64,000 nucleotides of DNA from an uncultured Pseudomonadota bacterium (GTDB lineage Bacteria > Pseudomonadota > Gammaproteobacteria > Steroidobacterales > Steroidobacteraceae). The notes under the pieces were generated by a model. That model saw nothing but the letters and a program-made list of their open reading frames with translations. It was not told the DNA's origin and searched no databases. The stretch covers positions 1 to 64,000 of the forward strand of contig CAIOZU010000018.1 of assembly GCA_903862885.1 (NCBI GenBank), written 5' to 3'. Shown here piece after piece: positions 8,599-18,943 of this stretch. The position numbers and the translations under genes were made by a program. Position 1 is the first letter of the stretch, and every line of letters begins with the position of its first letter.

Positions 8599-9839
8599 AA
8601 ATTACTGTCCATCGCCACAATACGTGATCGCAAAATAATGAGCAGCAACAAACCAGGCACAGCCGCCAAAAAAGTGAGCACAAAAAACTCGGTCCAACCG
8701 ACTTGGCCAATCAAATAGGCCGCTACGGGCCCAATAAAACTACGCGCAGCCGCCGACAGCGCTGACAACGCGGCGAACTGAAAAGCGCTAAAGCGCACAT
8801 CACACAGCGCCATTAGGAAGGCGCCGAACACGGTTGCACCCATAGCACCCGCTAAGTTATCAAAACCAACTGTCACCACCATCACCGCCATGTCGTGACC
8901 AGCGAGCGCAAGCCAGGAATACAGCAAATTGGTCACCGCCTGCAAAATACCAAATATCAGTAGCGACCGAAAAAGACCGAGTCGTGCGAACACCAACCCG
9001 CCAATCGCTGTACCCAACAGAATGGACACAATCATGGTCGTTTTTGCGACCGCCCCGACTTCCGCTGCAGTAAAGCCAACGCCTTTAATTAAAAAAGCGG
9101 TGGACAGCGATAACGCAGCGGCATCGCCTACTTTGTACAACACCACCAGCACTAAAATAGCGATGGCGCCGGGTCGTGCCAGTAAATTCTTCAACGGTTC
9201 CATCACCGCAGCACGCAAACTGCTTGGGGGCACCACCGCTCGCTCAGGCTCCGGAGCATTCGCTGTTAGCAACAGCGTGGCCGCCATGAATACCGCCATC
9301 AGTAAGTACGTGTTACGCCAACCGATGTACTGAGAAAGCACGAGCGCCACCGCACCTGAGATCAAGCTGGCCAGGCGCCAACCTAACTGCACCGCAGTCG
9401 AACCGATGCCACGCTCCACCGGTCGCAAGGTATCCGTCCGATAGGCGTCGATCACCACATCCTGAGAAGCCGACAGGAAGGACAACAACACAGCCAGCAA
9501 CGCCACCACATAAATCGTGTCACTCGGTGCTTGCAACCCAAGCAATGCCACCACCACGGCGATCGCGGCTTGAAACAAGACGATCCAACCACGGCGCCGA
9601 CCGAAAAACGGCGGCACAAAGCGATCTAAAAAAGGCGCCCACAGAAACTTGAAGGTATACGGCACACCGACCAAGGTCAGCCAACCAATGGTCTTCAGAT
9701 CAAGGCCTACCGAGGCGAGCCATGCCTGCAAAGTGCCTTGAGCCAAGTTGAAAGGCAGTCCGGATGCAAAGCCTAAGGTCAGGGCGGCAGCCACCCGTCG
9801 GTTGCCGAGCACGTCTGAGATCTTTAATCGTTCAGCCAT
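8595..9839 (-). CDS. ampG: AmpG-like MFS permease (muropeptide transport)
   Basis: 414 residues with about 12 membrane helices. The N-terminus has LTLGFASGLPFNLAQGTLQAWL, then the SASQDVVIDAYRTD segment between helices 4 and 5, both hallmarks of AmpG. AmpG imports anhydromuropeptides for cell-wall recycling. The length fits the shorter group rather than the 14-helix E. coli protein of about 490 residues. It sits in a leftward run xthA-ampG-Rieske with a 9-base gap before it and a 4-base overlap after it. Amp-type beta-lactamase genes are not nearby, so a recycling role is most likely. Confidence 0.88.
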   Translation of the reverse strand: MAERLKISDVLGNRRVAAALTLGFASGLPFNLAQGTLQAWLASVGLDLKTIGWLTLVGVPYTFKFLWAPFLDRFVPPFFGRRRGWIVLFQAAIAVVVALLGLQAPSDTIYVVALLAVLLSFLSASQDVVIDAYRTDTLRPVERGIGSTAVQLGWRLASLISGAVALVLSQYIGWRNTYLLMAVFMAATLLLTANAPEPERAVVPPSSLRAAVMEPLKNLLARPGAIAILVLVVLYKVGDAAALSLSTAFLIKGVGFTAAEVGAVAKTTMIVSILLGTAIGGLVFARLGLFRSLLIFGILQAVTNLLYSWLALAGHDMAVMVVTVGFDNLAGAMGATVFGAFLMALCDVRFSAFQFAALSALSAAARSFIGPVAAYLIGQVGWTEFFVLTFLAAVPGLLLLIILRSRIVAMDSNL

Positions 9840-9848
9840 TCGTCCACC

Positions 9849-10622
9849 TCAAAGTACGTAGTCATAATCAAGCGTGAGCGGGGCATGATCCGAAAAACGA
9901 CTCTCCACCCAGATGCTCGCGCCTTGAATCTGTTTGGCGAGAGTGGGCGTCACCACCTGATAATCTAATCGCCACCCCACGTTCTTAGCCCACGCCTGAC
10001 CCCGGTTCGACCACCACGTGTATTGATCCGGCAATGCGTTCACTGCCCGAAATCCATCCACATACTGTACCCGGTTAAATAGATCATCCAACCAAGCGCG
10101 CTCTTCAGGCAGAAAACCGGAATTCTTCTGATTTGCACGCCAGTTTTTAAGATCAATGGCCTGATGAGCGATGTTCCAGTCCCCACACAGCACGACCTCG
10201 CGACCCGTGCGCTTCAACGTCTCGAGGTGCGGCATGAAGGCGGCCAGAAACCGATACTTTGCCTCTTGCCGCTCGGGACTCGAAGAGCCTGACGGCAAAT
10301 ACACAGAAATCACCGATAGCTTCCCAAACCGGGCTTCGAGATACCGCCCCTCGGCATCAAACTCGACCGACCCCATGCCATGGATCAGCTCGTCCGGACG
10401 GCGGCGCGAATAAATCGCCACTCCACTGTAGCCCCGCTTCTCCGCGTGCCGCCAAGTGGCATGGTAGCCAGACGGCTGAAACAGGAGCGGAGCCACATCC
10501 TCATCGCTGCAGCGAGTTTCCTGCAAGCACACGATGTCAATATTCTGCCCGGGCAGCCAGTCATAGAACCCCTTGCGGGCAGCTGCTCGGATACCATTGC
10601 AGTTCAGTGTTGTTATCCGCAT
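9849..10622 (-). CDS. xthA: Exodeoxyribonuclease III
   Basis: 257 residues from the ATG at 10622, which gives the family N-terminus MRITTLNCNGIRAA; a further ATG at 10634 adds four residues. It is an AP endonuclease and 3' exonuclease of base-excision repair. The conserved metal and catalytic motifs are present: LQETRCSD, SVYLPSG, CGDWNIAH, RLDYQV and SDHAPLTLDY. Divergent from pyrE, as in several gammaproteobacteria and pseudomonads. It starts the leftward group with ampG and the Rieske gene. Confidence 0.95.
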   Translation of the reverse strand: MRITTLNCNGIRAAARKGFYDWLPGQNIDIVCLQETRCSDEDVAPLLFQPSGYHATWRHAEKRGYSGVAIYSRRRPDELIHGMGSVEFDAEGRYLEARFGKLSVISVYLPSGSSSPERQEAKYRFLAAFMPHLETLKRTGREVVLCGDWNIAHQAIDLKNWRANQKNSGFLPEERAWLDDLFNRVQYVDGFRAVNALPDQYTWWSNRGQAWAKNVGWRLDYQVVTPTLAKQIQGASIWVESRFSDHAPLTLDYDYVL

Positions 10623-10667
10623 GCTCTCAATCATAGCAAGTGAGCTGCCATTAACGAGGATCTCTGA

Positions 10668-11318
10668 ATGCAGGCGTTCAAACTCGACTTCCTAGCGCTG
10701 GTGTTACGTTTAGGGGTACTGCGCTTTGGCCAATTCACTCTGAAATCGGGACGCCAAAGCCCCTACTTCTTTAATGCTGGCTTATTTGATACCGGCAGCG
10801 CCATCGCGGGTCTCGGCCGCGCCTATGGCGCGGCACTGGCGGAATCCAACTTATCCTTCGATATGCTATTCGGGCCCGCCTATAAAGGCATCCCCCTGGT
10901 GGCCGCCACTGCCGCTGCCCTCGCTGACCAACAGCACCGTGATGTCCCTTTCTGCTTCAACCGCAAAGAAGCCAAGGACCATGGCGAGGGAGGCTACATC
11001 GTCGGCCGGGCGCTGGCGGGGCGTGTCTTGATCGTCGATGATGTCATCACTGCGGGCACCGCTATTCGTGAGTCCATTGATCTGATTGAACGGGCCGGTG
11101 CGACACCCTGCGGCGTGCTGTTGGCACTGGATCGTGAAGAACGTGGACGCGACTCTACCCAGTCGGCGGTGCAAGAAGTCCGCGACCGCTTCGGACTACC
11201 GGTGGTATCAATCCTCACCCTCACCGAGCTGATCGCCGGTCTTGAATCGGGTATCGGGCAGGTGTCCCCTCAGGCGCTGGCTGATCTGAGGCAATATCGG
11301 ATGACCTATGGGGCTTAG
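10668..11318 (+). CDS. pyrE: Orotate phosphoribosyltransferase
   Basis: 216 residues, standard length. It converts orotate and PRPP to OMP in pyrimidine synthesis. Visible are [16 protein letters not shown] near residue 23, GPAYKGIPL, the KDHGEGG catalytic loop and the PRPP site [14 protein letters not shown]. The start is ATG with GAGG upstream. Divergent from xthA. Confidence 0.97.
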   Translation: MQAFKLDFLALVLRLGVLRFGQFTLKSGRQSPYFFNAGLFDTGSAIAGLGRAYGAALAESNLSFDMLFGPAYKGIPLVAATAAALADQQHRDVPFCFNRKEAKDHGEGGYIVGRALAGRVLIVDDVITAGTAIRESIDLIERAGATPCGVLLALDREERGRDSTQSAVQEVRDRFGLPVVSILTLTELIAGLESGIGQVSPQALADLRQYRMTYGA

Positions 11319-11420
11319 GCAGACCAAAGTCCGGCCATTTTAGCCCTAAGCTGTGACGCCGCTCTCAAACGCCGGGTGTCGCAGGTGCGCACCCCGCCGG
11401 ATTACCGGCACACTTGGGTG

Positions 11421-12065
11421 ATGTGCCCTGTATACCGCCCACTGCTGCTGAGCATCGCGCTGGCCCTTGTGGCCGGTCGTGTCTCAGCCGCGCCCGGCAG
11501 CACCCAGCCAGTCTATAAATGGACGGATGCACAAGGCGGTGTCCACTATGGTGACGCGGTCCCACCACAATACGCCGAACAAGATAAATCACTGATTAAC
11601 GCACAAGGCGTGATCGTAGGAACCATCCCGGGCCGGCGCACACCCGAACAACTGGAAGCGGAAGCCGCCAAGCATCGCATCGAGGATTCCGCCCATCAGG
11701 CCATCCTACAAGGGCGTCAGCGAGATCAAAATCTCTTAACGACTTATCTGTCGGTCCAAGAGATTGAGGCGCTACGGGATCGTCGTGCGGAACTCCTGGA
11801 AGCACAAGCCCGTGTCACCATTCAGTACCGCGAGCAAGTGCGTCTGCGCCAGCAACAACTCGAGCATGAGTTAGCACATTTTAAACCCTACAACTCAGCA
11901 CCTAACGCTCAGCAGCCACCGCAAACGTTACTTGAAAATCTGGCTAACACACTGGATGAGAGTGCCGCGCAAGAGCGCAACCTGAATATCAAGCGCGCAG
12001 AACTTGATCGGCTTAAAATGCAATTTGCGAGTGACATCGCGCGCTTTAAAGAACTGAAGCCCTAA
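11421..12065 (+). CDS. DUF4124 domain exported protein with coiled coil
   Basis: 214 residues from the ATG at 11421; the frame extends to a GTG at 11376, but the later ATG gives a clean signal peptide (LLLSIALALVAGRVSA). After cleavage comes a DUF4124 domain: VYKWTDAQGGVHYGDAVPP. Residues from about 80 to the end are charged and glutamine-rich with heptad character, typical of a periplasmic coiled coil. Function unknown; such proteins are common in gammaproteobacteria. Convergent with dut, 19 bases away. Confidence 0.85.
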   Translation: MCPVYRPLLLSIALALVAGRVSAAPGSTQPVYKWTDAQGGVHYGDAVPPQYAEQDKSLINAQGVIVGTIPGRRTPEQLEAEAAKHRIEDSAHQAILQGRQRDQNLLTTYLSVQEIEALRDRRAELLEAQARVTIQYREQVRLRQQQLEHELAHFKPYNSAPNAQQPPQTLLENLANTLDESAAQERNLNIKRAELDRLKMQFASDIARFKELKP

Positions 12066-12084
12066 AAAAACGTCTTACCTGCGG

Positions 12085-12540
12085 TCAACGACGGCCCGAA
12101 CTACCAAAGCCACTGGCGGAACGGTCAGTACTCACAAAAGCCTCGACGATCTTCAGTTCGACCTGCACCACGGGCACGATCACTAACTGAGCGATACGTT
12201 CACCCGGCTCAATCCGAAAAGTGACGGCACTGCGATTCCAGGCCGAGACCATCAATTGGCCTTGGTAGTCAGAGTCAATCAAACCGACCAGATTACCCAG
12301 CACAATGCCGTGCTTATGGCCAAGCCCTGAACGAGGCAAGATGAGGGCAGCAAGACTCGGGTCATCCAAATGAATAGCCATGCCCGTCGGCACTAATTCC
12401 GTTTGTCCGGGCTGCAAATCCAGCGCCGTCGACAAACACGCTCGCAAATCAAGCCCTGCGGAACCCTCCGTCGCATAAGCTGGCAACGGCCACTCACTGC
12501 CCAGCCTTGAATCTAATAGCCGAATGTTTAAAGACTGCAT
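12085..12540 (-). CDS. dut: dUTP diphosphatase
   Basis: 151 residues, the normal trimeric dUTPase length. The five motifs are present, including [45 protein letters not shown] and the C-terminal glycine-rich arm [11 protein letters not shown] that closes over the substrate. It removes dUTP and supplies dUMP. It follows coaBC after 4 bases, the usual proteobacterial coaBC-dut pair. Confidence 0.97.
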   Translation of the reverse strand: MQSLNIRLLDSRLGSEWPLPAYATEGSAGLDLRACLSTALDLQPGQTELVPTGMAIHLDDPSLAALILPRSGLGHKHGIVLGNLVGLIDSDYQGQLMVSAWNRSAVTFRIEPGERIAQLVIVPVVQVELKIVEAFVSTDRSASGFGSSGRR

Positions 12541-12544
12541 GGTA

Positions 12545-13783
12545 TTAGCTTGCCTGCGGCACGAGCGCAGCTAAAGGATGCCGCGTCAGGCGATAACGCT
12601 CAGCCACCACGGCTATAAATTCTCGCGCCAACTGATCTTTTGATTGTAATGCCAACTCACGTCGACCCCCCGACCAAAGAAGCAGCAAAGCGTTGTCATC
12701 ACGATCAAAAGCGCGATCAACACCTACCTCATTGGCAGCAATCAAATCCAACCGTTTGCGTGTCAATTTATCACGCGCGTACCGCTCGACATCGTTGGTC
12801 TCTGCAGCAAACCCAACAGTAAAAGGCGGTCGCTCAAGCGCGGCGATAGAGGCCAAAATATCCGGTGCGCGCTGTAAATGCAGCTCGAGGTGTTCGCTGG
12901 TCTTTTTCATCTTCTGGGGCGCATAGGCTGCTGGCTGATAATCGGCAACTGCCGCAGCACCGATGTATACATGAGCACCCACCACCGCCTCATGGACGGC
13001 ACGATACATTTGCTCGGCGGTTTCCACGTTGATGCGCCGAATGCCGCGCGGTGTCGACAACATCACCGGGCCCGCAATCAGCGTGACCTCAGCGCCGGCA
13101 TCGCGCGCGGCGGCGGCCACGGCAAACCCCATTTTCCCGGAACTGCGATTACTGATAAAGCGCACCGGGTCCAACGGTTCACGCGTAGGCCCTGCGCTGA
13201 TGACCAGTTTCTTACCGGTGAGCGGCCCATTCTCAACACCAGAGAAAAGCGCCGCCGCCAAGTCATCTGCCTCCCACATCCGTCCTGGACCCTGTTCACC
13301 GCACGCTTGATCGCCACTGGCGGGCCCAAGCACCCGCACACCGCGAGCGCGCAGCGTATCGACATTCGTTTGAGTGGCCGCATGCGCCCACATCTGGTGG
13401 TTCATGGCGGGCGCTACCGACACAGGCGCCTCGGTGGCAAGACACAAGGTGGTCAGCAAATCGTCCGCCCGACCGCCGGCGAGGCGCGCCAATATATCCG
13501 CGCTGGCGGGTGCGATGAGCACGTGCTCAGCCCAGCGCGCGAGCTCAATGTGCCCCATCGCGGCTTCAGCGGCCGCATCCCACAAAGACGTACGCACCGG
13601 GCGGCCGGATAAAGCCTGAAAAGTCAGCGGCGTGACAAACTGACACGCGCCTTCCGTCATGACCACCTGCACCTCCGCATGGCGCTCCCGTAGGCGGCGC
13701 ACCAATTCAGCGGCCTTATAGGCGGCAATGCCCCCGGTAACCCCAAGAACGATACGGCTCGGCGATGATGAGAAAGAAAGCAT
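12545..13783 (-). CDS. coaBC: Bifunctional phosphopantothenoylcysteine decarboxylase / phosphopantothenate-cysteine ligase
   Basis: 412 residues from the ATG at 13783. The frame is open another 65 codons upstream, but that would overlap the rpmB promoter zone, and 412 fits the family. The N-terminal flavoprotein half (CoaC) shows [18 protein letters not shown] and the PAMNHQMW active-site motif. The C-terminal half (CoaB) shows [25 protein letters not shown] and [11 protein letters not shown]. It makes 4'-phosphopantetheine in CoA synthesis. Divergent from rpmB-rpmG; coaD is also in this window. Confidence 0.96.
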   Translation of the reverse strand: MLSFSSSPSRIVLGVTGGIAAYKAAELVRRLRERHAEVQVVMTEGACQFVTPLTFQALSGRPVRTSLWDAAAEAAMGHIELARWAEHVLIAPASADILARLAGGRADDLLTTLCLATEAPVSVAPAMNHQMWAHAATQTNVDTLRARGVRVLGPASGDQACGEQGPGRMWEADDLAAALFSGVENGPLTGKKLVISAGPTREPLDPVRFISNRSSGKMGFAVAAAARDAGAEVTLIAGPVMLSTPRGIRRINVETAEQMYRAVHEAVVGAHVYIGAAAVADYQPAAYAPQKMKKTSEHLELHLQRAPDILASIAALERPPFTVGFAAETNDVERYARDKLTRKRLDLIAANEVGVDRAFDRDDNALLLLWSGGRRELALQSKDQLAREFIAVVAERYRLTRHPLAALVPQAS

Positions 13784-13967
13784 GGGGTCATTATCGACCT
13801 GGGTAGGGCCCACTTCCAAGACCGCACAATACGGGGCCGAGCACTGATAGTTATGCTGCACCGCAGCAATCAGAGAGAAATAACGGATTAAAGCCCCGGC
13901 GGTCCCCTCCGCGTTGATCACCCGCGCGCTCTCCCTAAAGCGCCTCACGACCGATGTGTAATTGAGT

Positions 13968-13996
13968 TTGCATCCCATGGGCCTCGATGGTTAAAT
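13968..13996 (+). promoter_or_regulatory. Candidate promoter of rpmB-rpmG
   Basis: TTGCAT (13968-13973) and TTAAAT (13991-13996) are separated by 17 bases and lie 43 bases before the rpmB start. An AGGATG ribosome site follows just before the ATG. Confidence 0.5.
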
Positions 13997-14038
13997 ACGC
14001 GGCTCTCTGGCCTTGGGGGCTGGATAGGATGAATTTTT

Positions 14039-14275
14039 ATGTCACGAGTCTGTCAGATCACCGGCGCTAAGCCGATAGTTGGAAACACGGTGTCGCACGC
14101 GAATAATCGCAAGCGTCGTCGGTTCCTTCCAAACCTCCATACGCAGCGCTTTTGGCTCGAAGAGGAAAACCGCTGGGTTACGCTCAAGCTATCTGCCCGC
14201 GGCTTGCGCACGGTGGAAAAACACGGCATCACCAAGATTCTGGTGGATCTACGCGCTCGTGGCGTACGCGTCTAA
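14039..14275 (+). CDS. rpmB: 50S ribosomal protein L28
   Basis: 78 residues, the exact family length. It begins [20 protein letters not shown] and continues with the basic [18 protein letters not shown] segment. It is followed 19 bases later by rpmG, the conserved L28-L33 pair. Confidence 0.98.
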   Translation: MSRVCQITGAKPIVGNTVSHANNRKRRRFLPNLHTQRFWLEEENRWVTLKLSARGLRTVEKHGITKILVDLRARGVRV

Positions 14276-14294
14276 CCGACGCTAGGAGTTATAG

Positions 14295-14450
14295 ATGCGC
14301 GACAAAATCAAGTTAGTGTCGAGTGCCGGTACCGGTCACTACTACACGACTACCAAGAACAAGCGTCTTCATCCTGAAAAGATGGAGATTTCAAAGTTTG
14401 ATCCGGTCGTGCGAAAGCACGTACCGTATAAAGAAGCCAAGATCAAATAA
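14295..14450 (+). CDS. rpmG: 50S ribosomal protein L33
   Basis: 51 residues, starting [20 protein letters not shown] and ending near [10 protein letters not shown]. It is the cysteine-free L33 type that does not need zinc. A TAGGAGTT site lies just upstream. It is co-transcribed with rpmB and followed by a hairpin terminator. Confidence 0.97.
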   Translation: MRDKIKLVSSAGTGHYYTTTKNKRLHPEKMEISKFDPVVRKHVPYKEAKIK

Positions 14451-14452
14451 GT

Positions 14453-14484
14453 GTCAGACGCAGTCCTTAGACTGCGTCTGACTT
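14453..14484. terminator. Bidirectional terminator between rpmG and the desaturase gene
   Basis: A perfect 13-bp inverted repeat (14453-14465 with 14470-14482) encloses a 4-base loop. Only short T-rich stretches flank it on either side, so it may serve both converging transcripts, with moderate strength. Confidence 0.65.
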
Positions 14485-14488
14485 GATC

Positions 14489-15685
14489 TTAAGTGGCCAC
14501 CGCTTGCTCAGCGTTCGCCAACCGATATCCCTTAAGAGACTGCGCAAACGCTTGCAAACGTTCGACGCCGCTCGCCTCCGCTTCAGCAATCCACTGGCGT
14601 AAGTGCGCGATTAATCGCTCGTTATTACCAATCGTGCCACTCCAAAGCACAGTTAAACGGTCTCTAAACTCATAGACCGTACGCAGTGCGGCATGTTCAG
14701 CAAGCACTTGCTGTAAGCGCGCTTTCGCCGTTTCATCTAACAAGTTCGGGTGACGCACCAATAAGCGTCTCACTTGCGATCCCAAAGAGCCTGCTCCACG
14801 CGCCACTTCCGCCTTAAGAACAGGCAACGTGACCGCGCGCGCGTAATTGCGCAGCACATCCATGCGCGCGGTAATCAAGGTACGCACCGTCTCTAAATCC
14901 ACCACTGCGCGCGGGACATCTGTCAGCGCCCTAGGCGCTACTTTGCGCACCTTGGCTAAGCCGACACTCGATAGCAGCCGCAGCATAATCCAGCCAATAT
15001 CTATCTCACCGCGGCGCATGGAGAAGCGCGCAGAAGATGGAAAAGCATGGTGGTTATTGTGCAATTCCTCACCGCCCACCACCAGCCCCCAAGGAACCAC
15101 ATTGCGAGCCGCGTTGTCACACTCAAAGGTACGATAACCAATCGCGTGGCCAACGCCATTAATAACTCCCGCAGCAAACAGCGGCATCGCAATTAATTGC
15201 ACTGACAAAATAATAATCCCAGGCACGCCAAACAACAGCAAATCAACCAACACTAAGGTGGTAATGCCTAAATTGCGGTGGCTGCTATACACATGCCGTT
15301 CTAGCCAATCATTCGGCGTACCGCGACCATACTGCTCAACGAGGCCGGCATCTTGGGTGGACGCTCGGTACACCTCAGCGCCTTCCAATAGAATTTTCTT
15401 AAGGCCCAATATAACGGGGCTGTGCGGATCGCCGGTCAAGTCTGAGAATGCATGATGTTTGCGATGTACAGCAACCCACTCTCGGGTCACCATCCCTGAG
15501 CTGTACCAAATCCAAAAACGGAAAAAATGTCTTAGTACCGGGTGCAAATCGACTGCCCGATGGGCTGCATCTCGATGCAGGTACAAGGTGACGGCCATCA
15601 TGGTGATTTGCACCAACAAGAACGTAACCAGCGCATAGCCCCAAAAACTCAGCGGGCATAAGCCATACAAAAAATTCAGATCCAC
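14489..15685 (-). CDS. Membrane fatty acid desaturase (acyl-CoA delta-9 type)
   Basis: 398 residues. The three histidine boxes of the di-iron site are present: HRDAAHR near residue 38, HRKHHAFSD near 75, and HNNHHAF near 220. Two hydrophobic blocks separate them, as in stearoyl-CoA desaturase-like enzymes. It introduces a cis double bond into acyl chains in the inner membrane. About 110 residues after the last box form a C-terminal extension with charged helices that I do not recognise. No separate electron donor gene is adjacent. Monocistronic. Confidence 0.92.
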   Translation of the reverse strand: MDLNFLYGLCPLSFWGYALVTFLLVQITMMAVTLYLHRDAAHRAVDLHPVLRHFFRFWIWYSSGMVTREWVAVHRKHHAFSDLTGDPHSPVILGLKKILLEGAEVYRASTQDAGLVEQYGRGTPNDWLERHVYSSHRNLGITTLVLVDLLLFGVPGIIILSVQLIAMPLFAAGVINGVGHAIGYRTFECDNAARNVVPWGLVVGGEELHNNHHAFPSSARFSMRRGEIDIGWIMLRLLSSVGLAKVRKVAPRALTDVPRAVVDLETVRTLITARMDVLRNYARAVTLPVLKAEVARGAGSLGSQVRRLLVRHPNLLDETAKARLQQVLAEHAALRTVYEFRDRLTVLWSGTIGNNERLIAHLRQWIAEAEASGVERLQAFAQSLKGYRLANAEQAVAT

Positions 15686-15869
15686 TTAAACGGTACTCCC
15701 GATGATGACGCCACCTTCATGCAAAAAAGCCGAACCCCAATGCTGAGTATAACCCCGCTAGACTCAACTCCAACCGAGCAATAATGAATGCGTAGACACG
15801 GGGTAACACTCCCCGGAGTGAGGGCGGAAGTGGTATTTTTCAATACTGTGACGCCATTGGTGATTTTTC

Positions 15870-16712
15870 ATGCCAGAACTGCCTGAGGTAGAGACCACCT
15901 GCCGTGGCTTAGCGCCCTGGCTGATCGGCGTGCGAATTCAAGACGTCCAGGTGCGCGAGCGGCGCATGCGTTGGCCACTGGTGCGATCCTTCGAATCAGA
16001 TCTCAAGGGACAGACGATTCGTACAGTCCATCGCCGTGCAAAATACATTCTGATCGAAATGGCCGAGCGCACCCTGATGATCCACTTGGGGATGTCAGGC
16101 AGCCTGCGGGTAGTCGACCCTCAGGTGTCACCAAAGACACATGACCATGTCGATGTGCTACTGGCCTCAGGTCGGTGCGTTCGCTTTAACGACCCGCGTC
16201 GTTTCGGCAGTCTCCATGTGATTCACGGTGATCCCGGGCAGCACCCGCTACTGGCGAAACTCGGTCCAGAGCCATTATCTGAGACCTTCTCAGCTGACTG
16301 GCTTCACCGCCGCACGCGCCGTCGCCAAGTGGCTATTAAGCCATTCATCATGAATGCCATGATCGTCGTGGGGGTAGGCAATATTTACGCCAGCGAGGCG
16401 CTGTTCCAAGCGGGGGTTCATCCTGCGAGGACCGCCGGCAAGCTCACGATGGCCGAGTGCGTGAAACTAGTCGGCGCCATAAAAAAAGTGCTCAGCGCCG
16501 CGATCACGGCGGGCGGCACCACGCTCAGGGACTACGTCAACAGCGACGGGCACCCCGGCTATTTTCAGCAAAAATTATTCGTATACGGCCGAACGTCTGA
16601 GCCTTGCCGTCGCTGCCAGACTCCTATTCGACACAAGGTCCAAGGGCAACGCACCACCTTCTGGTGTCCAACCTGTCAGCGCCAGTCGCCCAAGGCGATT
16701 AAGCCCACCTAG
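15870..16712 (+). CDS. mutM: Formamidopyrimidine-DNA glycosylase
   Basis: 280 residues beginning MPELPEVETT, where Pro2 becomes the nucleophilic N-terminus and Glu3 is catalytic. The beta-sandwich contains the RAKYILIEM lysine region, followed by the H2TH motif with VGNIYASEALF. The C-terminal zinc finger has CRRC...CPTC. It excises oxidised purines, complementing mutY at the start of the window. Convergent with ggt. Confidence 0.97.
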   Translation: MPELPEVETTCRGLAPWLIGVRIQDVQVRERRMRWPLVRSFESDLKGQTIRTVHRRAKYILIEMAERTLMIHLGMSGSLRVVDPQVSPKTHDHVDVLLASGRCVRFNDPRRFGSLHVIHGDPGQHPLLAKLGPEPLSETFSADWLHRRTRRRQVAIKPFIMNAMIVVGVGNIYASEALFQAGVHPARTAGKLTMAECVKLVGAIKKVLSAAITAGGTTLRDYVNSDGHPGYFQQKLFVYGRTSEPCRRCQTPIRHKVQGQRTTFWCPTCQRQSPKAIKPT

Positions 16713-16730
16713 ACGTCACGGCACATACGC

Positions 16731-18425
16731 TCAGTAAACAAGACCGACGCCAACACCACGCGGATCGGAAGCGGCTTCGATCGCACCCGTTGTGAAATTC
16801 CAGGTGATCGCCTGCGTATTACCCCAGCGATACTTACTCTCCACAAGGACGTGCCCTAGGCTCTCGAGTGCCGCGCGCTCCGAAGCCGTGAGCGCGCCGG
16901 CCTCATACATCACGGTATCTGGTAGGTACTGATGGTGCAGGCGTGGTGCAGCCACTATTTGCTCGGCACTCTGTCCATCCAACCAACCCAACATCCCGCC
17001 CAGCACATTGGTGATAATCGTGCTGCCGCCCGGTGAGCCGGTAATCAATAACCCACTCGAGGTTTCAACGAAGGTCGGCGTCATACTCGACAGAGGTCGT
17101 TTGCCAGGTGCTATTGCATTGGCCGCAGCCCCTACCAGACCATAGGCATCGGGTGCACCCACGGCAACGGAGAAATCATCCATCGTGTCATTTAGCAACA
17201 CGCCGGTCTCCGGAATCATGTAGGTCGCGCCAAAAAATAAATTAACGGACTGCGTCGCAGCCACCTGATTTCCGTCTCTATCCAGAATCGAGAAATGGGT
17301 GGTTGAGGTGCTCTCGACACCTGTTGCCGCGGATCTTAAATCTGCAGAGGGCGTCGCTCGATCCACTCGAATGGATGTGCGCTGTCCAGCTGCATACCAA
17401 GGACTTAGCAGCTGCTCGGTTGGAATCTGCACAAAATCCGGATCGCCCAAATACTCGGCGCGATCACGATAACCATGCCGCAATGCTTCAATCAACAGAT
17501 GTCTGCGCATGGTCGCATCAGCATGCGACAGATCGTAGCCTGCCAAAATACCCAAGGTATCAGCCATTACCAAACCACCAGCCGACGGGGGCGGCGCGGT
17601 GACTACACGCGCCCCCCGATACTGAAAGCGAATCGGCTCACGCTCAATAATGTGATACGCGCTTAAATCAGCTGCTGTCCAAATGCCCCCGTCGTGGCGG
17701 ATCTGATCGACCATACGATGCGCAGTGGCCCCTCGATAAAAGTCTTCTGCCCGTGACGCGGCAATCAGCGCCAAGGTACGAGCCAAGGCGGGCTGGCGCA
17801 CCTTGAATCCGATCGGCGGCACTTGGCCCTTTAATAAGAAGATGGAAGCGGCAGCGGGCGAGGCCGCTAATCGCGCCTGCTTAACGCGAATCGCATTCGC
17901 TAGACGCTCATACAATAGAAAGCCATCCCGAGAAATACGAATCGCAGGCGCCATGCTTTGGGTCAGCGGCAAACGCCCGTAGCGCGCCGCAAGCCACGCC
18001 CATGCAGCAGGCGTGCCCGGAATGCCAGCAGACAAAGGTCCGTCCTTGGATGCGGCTGCGATCGGCTTACCGTCTGCATCAAGGTACATATCGCGAGCGG
18101 CTGCTCGCGGTGCCGTCTCACGACCATCTAGCATGACATCGCGACCAGTGGCTGCTACATGCAGCAGATAAAACCCGCCGCCACCCACTCCGGAACTGGC
18201 AGGCTCGACCACCGACAGCATGGCGCTCACCGCGACCGCTGCATCAAAGGCATTGCCACCGGCAGCTAAGACATCAAGCCCAGCTTGGGTCGCCAGCGGA
18301 TGCGCACTCGCAATAGCGCTACGGGCTGGCTTGAGATCAGAAGCACCCGACTCAGATGCTACATTGAGCAGTACCGCTAGAATGAAAACGGCACGTAAGG
18401 CGATCGATCGCCACAAAAACTGCAC
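16731..18425 (-). CDS. ggt: Gamma-glutamyltransferase (periplasmic)
   Basis: 564 residues with an N-terminal signal peptide (about 28 residues). The autocatalytic cleavage site lies at STTHFSILD: the threonine after the serine-threonine pair becomes the N-terminus of the small subunit. GGGGFYLLH and the PLSSMTPTFV and GSPGGSTIITNVL motifs of the glutamate site are present. It hydrolyses glutathione and other gamma-glutamyl compounds. Its first base is also the last base of coaD, so the two are coupled, an unusual partner for coaD. Confidence 0.95.
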   Translation of the reverse strand: MQFLWRSIALRAVFILAVLLNVASESGASDLKPARSAIASAHPLATQAGLDVLAAGGNAFDAAVAVSAMLSVVEPASSGVGGGGFYLLHVAATGRDVMLDGRETAPRAAARDMYLDADGKPIAAASKDGPLSAGIPGTPAAWAWLAARYGRLPLTQSMAPAIRISRDGFLLYERLANAIRVKQARLAASPAAASIFLLKGQVPPIGFKVRQPALARTLALIAASRAEDFYRGATAHRMVDQIRHDGGIWTAADLSAYHIIEREPIRFQYRGARVVTAPPPSAGGLVMADTLGILAGYDLSHADATMRRHLLIEALRHGYRDRAEYLGDPDFVQIPTEQLLSPWYAAGQRTSIRVDRATPSADLRSAATGVESTSTTHFSILDRDGNQVAATQSVNLFFGATYMIPETGVLLNDTMDDFSVAVGAPDAYGLVGAAANAIAPGKRPLSSMTPTFVETSSGLLITGSPGGSTIITNVLGGMLGWLDGQSAEQIVAAPRLHHQYLPDTVMYEAGALTASERAALESLGHVLVESKYRWGNTQAITWNFTTGAIEAASDPRGVGVGLVY

Positions 18426-18940
18426 TAACGCGTCCCCGCACTCGCCGCCGCCAGCTCCGCGTATCTCTTACGCATCTCAGTCGCCACGATGGGATGTACA
18501 AACTCAGCCACATCTCCGCCCAGGGTGGCTATTTCCCGAACGAGTGTTGATGAGATGAACGTGAACTGTTCTTTAGGGGTCAAAAATACATGTTCGATAT
18601 CAGGGGACAGATGCCGACTCATGTTTGCGAGCTGGAACTCAAATTCAAAGTCAGATACGGCACGTAGACCACGCACCACCACCTGCAAATTATTTTTTTT
18701 CGCAAATTCGACCGTGAGCCCAGCGTAGCCCATGACTTCAACATTCGGCAGATCGCCCACTACTGCACGCGCCATCGTGATTCTCTGCTCGAGCGAGAAC
18801 ATCGGTGTCTTAGTTGAGTTCCCAGCGATGGCCACTACCACACGCTGGAAAATGCCTGCGGCGCGTCGCACCAAATCCTCATGTCCATTGGTGAGTGGAT
18901 CAAACGTGCCTGGATAGACGGCGCTATGCTTCAGGTTCAT
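18425..18940 (-). CDS. coaD: Phosphopantetheine adenylyltransferase
   Basis: 171 residues, usual 160-170. It carries [15 protein letters not shown] with the TxGH nucleotidyltransferase signature and [10 protein letters not shown] near the C-terminus. It makes dephospho-CoA. It lies 3 bases after rsmD, the widespread rsmD-coaD pair. Confidence 0.97.
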   Translation of the reverse strand: MNLKHSAVYPGTFDPLTNGHEDLVRRAAGIFQRVVVAIAGNSTKTPMFSLEQRITMARAVVGDLPNVEVMGYAGLTVEFAKKNNLQVVVRGLRAVSDFEFEFQLANMSRHLSPDIEHVFLTPKEQFTFISSTLVREIATLGGDVAEFVHPIVATEMRKRYAELAAASAGTR

Positions 18941-18943
18941 GAT

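Noticed and set aside
12878-13612. Long open frame of 244 codons opposite coaBC
   Set aside because: Its strand lies opposite strongly conserved coaBC and it has no recognisable protein features; such frames are expected from codon bias.
13784-13978. N-terminal extension of coaBC by 65 residues
   Set aside because: The canonical start motif lies just after ATG 13783 and the extension would lie over the rpmB promoter zone.
14453-14484. Inverted repeat after rpmG as an operator
   Set aside because: The 13-bp stem with a 4-base loop between convergent genes fits a bidirectional terminator better.
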